Assembly (NCBI GenBank): GCA_030844895.1
Contig: CM061223.1
Location: 33,885,435 to 33,949,434, forward strand
DNA: 64,000 nucleotides
Direction: 5' to 3'
Source: Ambrosia x helenae
Taxonomy: Eukaryota > Streptophyta > Magnoliopsida > Asterales > Asteraceae
Shown here: piece after piece, positions 34,557 through 45,570 of the stretch
Layout: each line of letters opens with the position of its first letter
How positions within the stretch are numbered: position 1 is the stretch's first letter
Program-made: the position numbers and the translations under genes
Notes under the pieces: model-generated
What the model was told of the DNA's origin: nothing
Seen by the model: only the letters and a program-made list of their open reading frames with translations
Databases searched by the model: none

Positions 34557-36701
34557 TGATGTGCCTACTTTTAGTAATTATAAAGATATCATTTTCCCGG
34601 TGCCAAAAACTTGATGTTTAAATTCCAAAACATTGGTTTTGGGAAAACGATTAATTCTTACTAAACCTTTTAAACAAGTTTTAAATTTATAAGTAAACGA
34701 TATATACTTAGAAACTAAAACCAACACATAGGCAGAGAACATACTTTCCCCTACTCACCCTTTCATCAAATAACTAATCGGGTTTAAAATGAAAAATAAA
34801 ACGAAGGGATTCTAAGAAAAATAAGTTTTGAACAATGGTTTGGTTTTATAAAATAAAACGATAAAATAATAGAGATAGTGGACATGCACATCTCGGGGCC
34901 CTCTTTATAAGTAGTTAAGTTTATTATTAGAAATAGTATTAAGTTTAATTATTTGTGAGGAGGATAAGAGTGGACTTGAAGTGTTGGCTCTTTGGTAGAG
35001 AAGCGGGCCCACTGCTGAATAGTATGCATAACCTGCCGATGTCCGTCCGCATTAGCTGTGAAGGTTCACTGGTTGAGCCCTGCTTTCAGAGGTGCTTCCC
35101 AAACTGCGGTCAAGTCACTGGTTCTCTAACTTATCTTCTTTTTATAATGGAGGTTTGACTTCCAACCAGAAACACCGTACACCTCCCTTAGCTCTCGCGT
35201 TCCATACCGAAGGATCTCTTCTTACAGTCATCCCAGGCAAAATCGTATCCCCCAAGTTGGTTAACGGTTATGAACACTGAAGGATCTCTCTTAAAGTCAG
35301 CTCAGGCTACATGTATCCCTAATGGTTAACGGTTTTGTACTAACGAGACCTAGATATAATATTCTTGTTTTATTTATCTTAAAAGTGACACTTTAAATAT
35401 TTATTGATCAGATAAATACAAAGTTGGTTTAGTGATTTATGACTTAACAAACCCAACCCATAACCTCTCGAGACGAATGAAATCCTTAACAAAGGTGGAA
35501 GATAAACCTAAAGGTGTGTAATACGAAGATCACTGGTGCATTCGTAGGGAATCCGCTCTTTGCCAAAAAAAATTCATTCATTCATCTAGTAAGAACCAAA
35601 AATGTGTCACTCAGATCTGATCCACTTCAGAAGCCATTGCTTAGAATCCGGTTTGGATATCAGACGCCCGAAGGATCTGTCTCACTACCGGTTTCCTTGC
35701 CTTGGATCTAGCTCGGGACTACCAGAAGCTGATTAAACCTCATGATAATTTAATTTAATTAAGTTAGGATTGATTTTAAAAGGTTATCCAGTTAATCACT
35801 ATTTGAACCTGTCACAAGATAAACAAACAAGAATTGGATAAGAAGATAACACAACAAATAACCAAAAACAAACTAATAATAATAATAAAAGTCTACAAAT
35901 CGAAGTGGGTTCGGAGATCATAGAAAGATATAACAATAGAGAACGATCAACACAAGAACATGGCAGCTCATAGACAAGCCTTCCATCTCCTAGTGCTATG
36001 TATCTAGTGCAATCCTCACTACCCTCGATGTTTTATTGCATGTACTACTCTACGATGCCATGCTTGGCCAAGATGATTAAGGTAGGACGAAGCCTAACCT
36101 TGGTGGGTATGTTAGGATGGCCCTAAGGCCTCCCACAAGACCCTGAGATCTTTGGAAGAAGCTTGGAAGTCGACCAAATAAGGCACAAGACTAGATGATA
36201 TGGGATTTCAAATGATTGAGTGAAGCTTGCTATTTATAGGCAAAGAGACAAACATGTCCCTTTCATGTGGTCTAAAACCTTGCATGTGGGAGACAAACTT
36301 GTGGTTGTATATTGTACCCTTTGTCTCCTAACCATAGTTTTGTCCCTTTTGAGAAGCTTTTTCTTGTTTCCCAAGTTGGCTGCCTTTTCTTCTAGTCTGC
36401 GGAACCTCCGTGCAAGTGTGCATGGGCGTGCTGGGTCAGTCCCGGACTGGTTTTATCATCGTTTAAGTCCCAGAAAGGTCTCCAAACATATGGGAAACAT
36501 GATGCAAGTCTCGTATCCTCAGAAATCTCCGTTTTTCATCAGTTTTTGTCCGAAAATCACTTGTTTTAGGTTTCGAGCTCCAATTTCCTAAGAAATACAA
36601 TTTGGAACGATTAAGTAGCTAAAATAAATAATTTAAGCTCAATTCCGCCCCATTATGAGACTAATTATGCATGTTTTATATTTTAATTTTGTGACACATC
36701 A
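34557..36701. repeat. Solo-LTR-like insertion (2,145 bp, TSD CTCCT)
   Basis: Bounded by TGATGTG and CACATCA with the 5-bp duplication CTCCT at 34552-34556 and 36702-36706. It splits the copia remnant 33900-37168. No coding domain, primer-binding site or polypurine tract is seen inside, so a solo LTR left by recombination is the simplest reading; the size suits a Ty3 family. Internally, a GAAGGATCTCT block occurs twice near 35210 and 35280. Confidence 0.65.
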
Positions 36702-36706
36702 CTCCT

Positions 36707-37168
36707 CCCCCACCACCTGCTACCAACCGTACCATGCGCCCTCGCTCCATGGACGGTATATCCAAACTGTGTCAATTGTTCAATTTACACACCTCCACCA
36801 TTGCACACATTCCTAAAACTCCCCAATCTGCCCTTTCCACACTAGAATGGTGCAATGCCATGTCCAATGAATTTAGTGCCCTTACTAAAAACAAGAACTA
36901 GGAACTCGTTCCTTGGAAACCTGACATGAATATAATACGATGCATATGGCTATTTAAAAAAAAATTAAATCTGATGGTAGTTTGGAGCACTACAAAGCTT
37001 GATTAGTTTCTGATGGTCATAAACAGCAGGTTGGCATTGATTGTGGTGAGACTTTCAGTCCTGTGGTTAAACCAGTCACTGCACGTACAGTTCTTTCCTT
37101 TGCACTTGCTTAAGCTTGGCCGATTCATCAGCTTAATGTCATTAATGCCTTTCTCCCTCGCACTCTAG
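36707..37168 (+). pseudogene. Ty1/copia RT N-terminal remnant
   Basis: Encodes, with several stops, TRSSMDGISKLCQLFN, EWCNAMSNEFSALTKNKN, ELVPWKPDMNIIRCIWLF and, in shifted frames, SLEHYKA, the FSPVVKP region and ALDET-type residues. These are the canonical first blocks of copia RT. It stops abruptly where element N2 begins. Same strand and order as the integrase remnant at 33900. Confidence 0.7.
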
Positions 37169-40100
37169 ATGAAACAGAGGAAATGTTTTTTGAGGATGAA
37201 GTACAATGGACAAGTTACTGACTGCATGTTACACAAAGCTAAGTTGTGTCCACCTTACAAGTATCTTTTACATGTGATTTTACATGTTTTTGGACTAGTT
37301 AGTGGAGGGTACGATGTTCTAAGGAAGAGTTTGAGTTCATTGGTGGTGGCATTGATATTAAATAAGCCTTTCCATGTGCCGGGGATGATATTCCATCACA
37401 TGAAAGAAGTTTTACAAGACTTGAAGGGTGATAAATTCTTGATGTATCCTAGATTCTTACAGATGGTATTTGATCATAAGTACCCAGTTTTGAAGAAAGA
37501 TCCTCTGCAAGTTATTAATCAAGATCATATAAAGTTTGCTACTTTGAGCAGAATGATTGCTTACAAGGGTGTACCTGAAGCAGAAAAGCCACCAAACAAA
37601 AATTTATTTGGACATTTGAGAGATATTGGTTAAACAGATCCAAGTCAAGACAAAGCTAGACATGATAATAGTAATTCGGATTCTGCTAGTCCATTGTGTC
37701 CAGTTGATAAGACAGCAAAAAGAAAGAGACAAGTTATCAACAAAGGAGCAAAGTCTAGAAAGGGTATATAGAAGGTGGATGAAACTGAAACCAAAACAAA
37801 GAAGGTGACAAAGGGTAAAGGAAAAGCAAAGACTATGTTGGTAGATGAAGCTAATAGTGAAGAGACTGAAGATGATGAAGAGTGGGATTCTCAAACAGAA
37901 ACAATCAAGGATACTAATCCCAAGGCCATTAAGATTAGTACACCTGAAGCAATTGAGAAGAAAGTTGAAGAACAGAATAAGAAGACTATTACTGAAGAGG
38001 ATGCTGAGATGTTACTGGATTTAGATGATTTTCAAGGTTCACCAGTGACAAGTGCGAAGATTGTTAGAGGCAGAAAGAAGAGTATGTCTAAGAAGGAAGA
38101 TCCAAGGAAGAAGAGAAACAGAGAGATTGATTTACTGGTTCTTGGAAAGAAAGTTCCTAAAGCAACAAGTTCGAAAGCAACAACACCAGCAGCATCACCA
38201 AGTTTAAAGAAGAAGAAAGTTATTGAGGTTATCACAACTGATCCAGCATCATCACTTAGTCCTGAGAATATTTCTGCAACTTAGAAGAATGTTGTAGCAG
38301 AAATGGAGAAGAAGACAAAGAAACCCAGAGCCGAATCAAGTTCAACACCCAAAGTTACTGTTTCTGATGAAGTTATGGAAATAGTAAACAGACAGATTGG
38401 GAATGTTATGAAGGCTTTCAGTCAACAGCAAGAAGAACATAAACAGCTCAAAGAGAATGAAGCAAATATGTTGAACATTGTGTTGACATCTCAAAAGCAA
38501 CAAAAAGAGTTAGAGGAAACGATTGAGAAACTCAGAGCTTCTGATAGAAAGAATAAGGGAAAAATTAAGCTGATTGAGAGCAAGAATAAGGAGATGAAGA
38601 AATTCATTGATAAATTGTATTCTGAGGCACCACAATTAAAAGGTGGTGAAGAAGAGGAAGAGGAAGAAGAAGAACATGTTAATTTTGAAGATTCAGATGA
38701 TGAGGGAAATGATGATGATGATGAGATTATTGATTCAGGTGATGATGATGACAATGCAGGAGGTAAAATTTCAAAGAAAAATAAAGAGTCGAGTGATAAA
38801 GATTCAGATGACAATGATGATGATACAAGCAGATTTAGATTCAAGAAAAGAGAATCAGAGAAAAGCAAAGGCGAATCTATTTCTAAACAAAAGAAGAGTG
38901 GAGAAACAGTTGATGAAGATCAGTCTATCTTCTGGACTGAAAAGATTCATGCTTTGACTGATGAAGATAAGAGTATGTACAGACAGATGCTTGAAAGATA
39001 AGTCTGGACAATAGAGTTGACTGGTAGATTTCCTGAGACATTTGAAGGTGAAGATATGAAGTATTTGATAGATTATCAAGATCCTAATCTTGAGGATGGC
39101 GAGTTATCTGCTGCTATGTCAAATGAAGTACTCGAAGGACTAGCAAAGCAGATTAGGAAATATCTGGAAGACATAATGAATAATCAATAGGTTCCAGACA
39201 TACCAGTTAAAGAACCAGGAACACATTCTGATGATCAAGACGTGCCAGTGTTTGAAGATATTGAGATGGAGGATATTTCTCATGAAGAATATCCAGAATA
39301 TTATCCAATGAAGACAAAGAATGTGGTGATTCCTGAAATCAATGAAGAGAGCTTGAATGAAGCTGAGAAATTGGCTAGAGAGAAAGGAAAGAAGGTGTTA
39401 GAAGAAGTGTTTGGTAAGGATGCTGATAAGAAACAACCTTACAAACAATCTCAAGAACTGAAAGAGTTGCTGAGAAAGTTGAAAGAAAAGGAAGCAAATA
39501 GACCAATTGCGGGAGTTCATGGTGCTTTCTACAAACTTCATAATCAATTTTTCAAAGGAAGAGCTTTAGGCTGGAAATTCTTTCCATAGCTGAGATGTAT
39601 AGGAGTGAAATGGGAAAAGGGAATTCTGTACTTCTACAGATTCCATGATATTAAAACACTACCTTATTGGGTTGTGAGGGACGTTTGTAGACACACTATG
39701 GGTGGAGCTTTTGTGAATAATGATGCAGTAGTTTATTTTGCTGACAAGATGAGTTGGGAAGGCAGAATGAAATGGAATTTGTTTAGGCCTCAATATCCTA
39801 AACGAATTGTCCATAAGAATGAAGTTGATCCCATTACAGGTTTGAATAAAGTGACTCTGAAGTATAAACCTCCGGTTGTTATGAAAAGAATTCCTTTGAT
39901 GCCAATCCAACAGAATTTTCATAAAGATTTTCATTTCTGGTACTATGATTGGAAGACAGCTGAAGTAGTGATTGTGCTAAGGGACAAAGACCCAAAGCTT
40001 ATGTTCAAGAAGATTAGAGTTTTTGACCCGATGTGGTTAATTAACTGCTCAGTGGATGACATCAACATGTTATATTTCAATTCGATCTATTTTGAAGTCA

Positions 40101-40252
40101 ATGATGTAGAACAAGCAATGAAGTTCTATAGAGTGGTTTGTTTTTGTTTTGCTTATGATGTGAATGCTGGATGTGAATATAAAAAAGTTGCTTGGGAAGT
40201 ATGTAAACCTCAAAGAAATGCCAAAAGAAGGTTCGCACAAACGACAACTTGA
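37169..40252 (+). pseudogene. 1,028-codon reading frame of N2, six in-frame stops, no frameshift
   Basis: All segments are in one frame. N-terminal block with KFLMYPRFLQ (residues 89-98), of a type I associate with large repeat-borne proteins of Asteraceae; then Lys/Glu-rich linker; predicted coiled coil (QQEEHKQLKENEANMLN to NKEMKKFIDKLY); a run of Glu and Asp (38650-38760); and a C-terminal Trp/Tyr-rich domain (MKWEKGILYFYRFHD, FHFWYYDWKTAEVVI, VFDPMWLINCSVDDINM). Stops: TAA 37631, TAG 37769, TAG 38282, TAA 38999, TAG 39188, TAG 39587; each is one C-to-T or G-to-A step from a Gln or Trp codon. Function unknown; not a recognised enzyme. Confidence 0.7.
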
Positions 40253-40356
40253 ACCTGAAATGAGCAAAGAGAAAAGGAAAGCTTTGAGAATCAAGCTGAT
40301 GAACAGGACGCTCGACCATGAAAGACAACAATCCAAGCAATAGCCAAGGGGGAGTT

Positions 40357-40867
40357 TGTTGATACACGATATGTGGCTATCACTTTGGATTCATAATATT
40401 AGGCGTTTTTATATTGAAGATTGTTAAATGAAGATACATTCAACCTGTTGAGAGGTCGAATGAGACTTATATGGGTCGAACGAAGTTTTTGAAGTTTATA
40501 GTTGTTTGGTTCGAACTCTGTAGAGGTCGAACGTACACATTCGACCAATACAAGGGTCGAATGTGCAGGTTTATATATAGTTTAAGTTTTGTTTGAAAGT
40601 TATAAAGTTGTGTCATTTGGTTGAGGTTCAGTGTGTGTTTTGAGGAAAAGTCTAGAACGTCTAGTGTGTGTGTTTGATCATTATAATCGAGTCTTTAATG
40701 TATAAACTTGATTGATTATTAATGATAATGATGATTAACATGGATTTCATTGTGTCTAATTGATTGATTGATTGATTATCATATTGCATACAATTTAGGG
40801 ATTCCGCACCTGAATTGTTCTACTCGTGTGATACATTGTGTGTTTTTCATAAAAACGATCCTTTACA
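40357..40867 (+). repeat. 3' LTR of N2 (511 bp) with TTCGACC-type promoter array
   Basis: TGTTGATACACG to GATCCTTTACA. The TATA-like TTTATATATAG is at 40571-40581. Directly upstream (40452-40568) are GAGGTCGAATGAG, GGGTCGAACG, GGTTCGAACT, GAGGTCGAACG, CATTCGACC and GGGTCGAATGTG. The same unit is used by C1 and by the unrelated Ty3 element G2. Confidence 0.7.
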
Positions 40868-41083
40868 TGAAACTCTTCTTAGTTTCAAAATTATAAATTC
40901 TGATTTTGATTTTTTAACCTCTGATTTTGATTTGAACATGCTCTAATAGCATCGATTAAGTCTATTGATCCTTCAATTTTGATTGTTATAACCTAATTGA
41001 TGATTTTCTATAAAAAAAAACTAGGGTTTAAAACTCGATTAAACTGATTTGTTATAATTAAACCTAGTTTTTGTTTTACTCTC
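40868..41083. other. Short unassigned stretch between N2 and C1
   Basis: AT-rich with no gene. The 3' LTR of C1 would be expected here, but the sequence does not match its 5' LTR. TTCTGATTTTGATTTTT and CTCTGATTTTGATTTG form a short direct repeat near 40898-40935. Confidence 0.4.
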
Positions 41084-41093
41084 CCCCTAAAAC

Positions 41094-42111
41094 CATTGAA
41101 TATGCTTAATCGAACAACAAAACACATGTACAAGCAGTGAAAAGTGTCAAATCAATGTTCTAGGGTTTCAAAAGTTTAATATCACACCGTTGTTCTGTTT
41201 CATTTTAACTTTACTAACTGTGTGACTCGGCAATTGCTGATATTGTTGTCCACATAAGCTCACATGCAGACCGTTATGCAGTGCTTTAAAATGATATGCT
41301 TAAGGTGTATTAATAACTAACTCACTTGTGGTTCCCACACACACGACATACTCCCGTATCAAGGAATTTTGCACAAAGATTCATTGTAACATGTGATTAT
41401 GCTGTTGTTATCCGTAAGTTACAAGGTATGAGACACAGAGGTGTACAGGTCAACAACTCAATGCTACAGAGTAACATATGCACTCTACCAGGTTGAGGGC
41501 TTATATCAATCATGATTTGCATCATAGATTTGATACGATGCATTAAATGATCTTTGATCATCGTTATACATTTCAAGTTCCTCATTCGATAACTTTAGGT
41601 TTGGCATTAAAGCTCTTTTAATAGGATATCCTGACTAAATCTAGGTCCGTAAATCAATACGACAAAAGATCAGTCAGGCCATCCCCGGATAACAATCAAC
41701 ATAACGATCCGAAACCTCAAATTTTGGACAAACCCTATCAAACGAAATTACGGTACTAAGACCATATGCCCATGAGGTGTTCAGCCACATAGCAAGCAGT
41801 TCGTTATGTTTGTATCACTAAGGCACGCATTAATAAGTCTACGAAGCCTACCAGCACATCACACAAAGTCAATCACATATCAAGTATTTGACTTTACAAT
41901 TCTTTAGCATGCGAAAGATCCTCATTGATGTACTATCATTTCCTCTTTTTCTCAAGGAAAAATCATTTTGGGGTTTTCTGATTTTTATGGATTTCCAAAT
42001 TTTTCCAATGTTTTTGGTTTTTTCTGAAATAAAATGCTCACCCTAAAATTAAAAACATATTTTTAGATTTTTAATTTTTGAAAGCATAAAAACAAAAGAA
42101 ATTTGATAAAC
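41094..42111 (-). other. C1 non-coding 3' region before the polypurine tract
   Basis: About 1 kb between the RNase H stop and the polypurine tract without a conserved open frame. It includes GTGTGTGTGGGAACCACAAG and GTGTTTGTTGTTCG-like strings on the minus strand, and small open frames such as 41397-41585 lack support. Comparable elements may carry an env-like or structural RNA region here; I see no membrane segments. Confidence 0.5.
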
Positions 42112-45100
42112 CGAAGAGGAGTTCAATCCTGCTTTTCCTTAATACCGTTAGCTTTTAATAAAAATTCAAATCTTGATTTGTCAAAAGCTTAGGTAAAAAG
42201 ATCTGCCCATTGGTAATCAGTGTGGATTTTCACCATATCGATCAAACCTTTAGCATAGCAATAATGAATAAAGTGATACCGTATTCGGATATGCTTAGCC
42301 TTAGAATGATGAACAGTGTCTTTTGTGAGTGCAATGGCTGCTTCATTATCACAATGAATGGGGGTTTTGAGAAATTGCAAACCGTAGTCGCGCATGTGTT
42401 GTTGAATCCAAAGCACTTGTGAACATCAACTCGAGGCTAACACATATTCGGCTTCACATGTAGATAATGCAACTGACGTCTGCTTCTTGCATTGCCAGGT
42501 CACGAGCCTGCTCCCCAGAAATTGACATCCAGCCGTTGTGGATTTGGTGTCAATATCACAGCCTCCGTAATTTGCATCACTAAAAGTAATGAGGTCAAAA
42601 TTATCATCATTAAGATACCATAACCCGCGTGATGGATATCCCTTCAGATAACGTAGGATTCGTTTGGCTGCCGTGAGGTGACTCTGTTTCGGCTTCGATT
42701 GATGACGAGCACAAAGACATGTTGCAAACATAATATCCGGTCAGGAAGTGCTCAAATACATCAAAGATCCAACGATGGCTCGATACGTGTAGGGGTCTGT
42801 AAGCTCCCCTTTAGCATCAACTCCAAACCTGTGATTAGGTTGTATGGGAGTGTCAATTGGTTTCGAATCCTCCATCTGGAATCGGCTCAAGACTTCGGAT
42901 GCGTATTTCGTCTGGTGGATAAAAATCGCCGAAGACAATTGATCCACCTGCAATCCGAGAAAGAACTGCATTTCTCCCATAGAGCTCATCTCAAATTTCT
43001 CTTGCATGACCTTTTTGAATTCCCTGCACAAAAGTTCATTAGTAGAACCAAATATAATATCATCAACATATATTTGTACCAGAAGCAAATCACCCTCTGT
43101 TCGTTTTGTGAACATGGTACAGTCAACTTGTCCTCTTTTGAACCCTCTGGATAGTAAGTATGTGCTGAGCTCTTCGTACCACTGTCTCAGGGCTTTGTGC
43201 AAACCATACAATGCTTTGTTTAGTTTTTCGACCTTATCCCGATGGATAGGATCCTCAAAACCCGGTGGTTGCCCAACATAAACTTCTTCCTTTACCACAC
43301 CATAGAGAAAAGCACTTTTAATGTCCATCTGATACACCTTAAATTTCATATAAGATGCGTACGCAAGAAACATTCGAATTGCTTCTATACATGCGACTGT
43401 TGCATAAACTTCGCTATAATCAATTCCCTCAGTCTGACGAAAACCTTGCATGACCAATCGAGCTTTATTCCTTAAAATCACTCCTCTATCGTCTTTCTTG
43501 CACTTAAAACCCCATTTGGTGCCAATTTTCTTCCTGTCTGGTGGTAAATCAGTCAATGTCCAGACTCCTAACTTCTGAAATTGTTGTAATTCATGCTGCA
43601 TCGCATCTACCCATGATTCTTCGTTCAGTGCTTCCTTGTACGTCTGTGGTTCAACCTGCAAAACATAACAAGCAAACGACCAATCACTTTGAACACCTGA
43701 TTTTTGTATTTTTAGAGTATATGGCAAGGGCTCCGATATTTTCATTCGATGATGCACGCCGCAACTGTCCACATGTCATCACGCTGCTGCCAGGATCACC
43801 AATAACCTGTTCTAACGGATGAACCTTGTGAATCCGAGATTCCGGATGATCAGGAACAGGAATCACCGTTTGAACATTCACATTCTCTTCCGTATCCAGA
43901 TCATTACCCGTATTCGATGTAGATGGAATATCTGGATTTGGGTTCACTGGAGGTGATACTGTAGTGTTATCCAAGACTACTTCACTAGTAACTTCTTCAT
44001 CGTCTTCCGACTCATAAGAATCAAGCGTTGTAGAAGCCTCTTGGAAAACTTCTTCCTCAGATATAGGAGCATTGGTATCATTAGAAGCTGTCGTAGGAGT
44101 CACGGTGATTGGACGCACTAACGTTGAAGTAACCGCGTTCTCACACTCATAATAAAGTCGTAAAACAGCCTCTTCAACCAAGCTTTCTAGATTGAATGAC
44201 TCAAATAACTCTTTGTAGTCAAACATCCAATCGGGTCCATTACCAAGAGCATTCTGAGTGTAGTGCTGAACATCCACGTTAGCCGACTCTTCAACTTGCC
44301 GAGTTCTTTTGTTAAACATGTTTTTAAGTGGTGTCGCGTATCCAACAAAATGACCCTCTTCTGCTTTCGATCCAAATTTCTATGTAGGATTTAACATCGT
44401 ACATAGCGCCCTGAATGGTTCTAGAAACTCTAATCTTGGCTTGTGTCTATTGAGCAGCTCATAAGAAGTCTTTCCAAACTTCTTCACTGTCAACACACAA
44501 TTCAAGGTATAACATGTTGCATGAATAGCTTCACTTCAGAAAATAACCGGAAGATTTGAATCTGCATGCATAGTTCTAGCCGCATCAATTAGAGTCCTGT
44601 TTTTCCTTTATGCAACACCATTCTGTTATGGAGTATAAGGTGCACTGTACTCGTGATGAATTCCCTTTTCTTCACACAATGCATCCATCATGGAATTCTT
44701 AAACTCCATCCCGTTATCACTTCTGATTCTTTTGATCTTCAAACCATAAATGTTTTCCAAACGGGCAAACAGAATCTTCAAATTGTTGAAAGTTTCACTT
44801 TTGCGATGCATGCACATCACCTACGAAAATCTGGAGTAATCATCGGTAACCACAAGACAATAGAGATCTCTGTTAATACTCTTACGCTTCACAGGTCCAA
44901 AAAGGTCCATGTGTAAACGCTCAAGTGGAATACTAACAGAGTTAACTTTCTTGGGTTTGTGGGAATGTTTGTACTATTTTCCTTTCTTGCAGCTCACACA
45001 TTTGTCATTTAAGTGGAAATCTTTAACGTTCACTCCTTCCACTTGCCTACTTTTCACCAAATTGTTCATATTTCTTAGGTGAATATGCCCCATCCGTCTA

Positions 45101-45570
45101 TGCCACATAATCGATTCTTACTCAGTAGCCTTTGACAGAAAACATGTAACTTGGCCCTGTGTAGTGGTAGCTTTGCTCATATTAAGAATGTACAAGTTGT
45201 TCCCTCTCGGAGCTTTTAGCATGATCCACTCTTTCGGTATCTCAAAACCAGGCTTCAGGATGTAGCAAGATTTGTCATCAAAGTGTATAGAAAACTTTTT
45301 ATCACAAATCTGAGAGACACTCAACAGATTATAATCTATCTGCTTCACATAAGAAATCTTTTCAAAACTTACCATCCCATTACTCACACTCCTTTCCATC
45401 GTTATATAATCACCTTTGTTACCAGCAAACGCGACATATCCTCCATTAATATTCTTGATATCAAACAGGAGCGACATATCTCCAGTCATGTGCCCGGAAG
45501 TGCCACTGTCAACAATCCAAAGACTACTAACACGGCCAACTGGAACTCCCTACACCAATAAACAAGTGAT
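42112..45570 (-). pseudogene. C1 pol: protease, integrase, RT, RNase H, degenerate
   Basis: Protease active-site block WIVDSGTSGHMTGD (about 45480-45530), then the gag-pre-integrase region (YNLLSVSQICDKKF). Integrase shows zinc-site HRRMGH/CVSCKK, LERLHMDLFGPV, TDDYSRF, IRSDNGMEF and the glutamate region near QNGVA, with stops in several places. RT (43772-42741) contains DMKSAFLYG-like IKSAFLYGVVKEEVYVGQPPGF split by no stop, KALYGLHKALRQWY and YVDDIIFGS. RNase H (42731-42130) has TFSDANYGG, LSTCEAEYV and KAKHIRIRYHF. RT is open over 340 residues, whereas integrase has at least four stops. Confidence 0.88.

Larger units (their letters stand above)
37169..40867 (+). mobile_element. Non-autonomous LTR element N2, 3' part
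   Basis: A single long frame (37169-40252) is followed by polypurine tract AAGGGGGAGTT (40346-40356) and an LTR (40357-40867). No gag, protease, RT, RNase H or integrase motif appears. No 5' LTR is present: the left edge joins directly to the copia RT remnant. The LTR termini resemble those of the Ty1 element C1 (TGTTGATAC/TGATGATTG and GATCC..TACA), so N2 may use C1-type enzymes in trans; that is inference. Confidence 0.7.

Noticed and set aside
38491..38868. Ser/Leu-rich minus-strand frame of 125 codons
   Set aside because: Antisense shadow of the acidic and lysine-rich region of the N2 protein.
40357..40867. This LTR as the missing 3' LTR of C1
   Set aside because: It is in the plus orientation and directly follows the N2 polypurine tract; C1 would need it inverted and next to 41084.
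41084..42111. Env-like gene in the C1 3' region
   Set aside because: No open frame longer than about 60 codons, no membrane segments or signal peptide.
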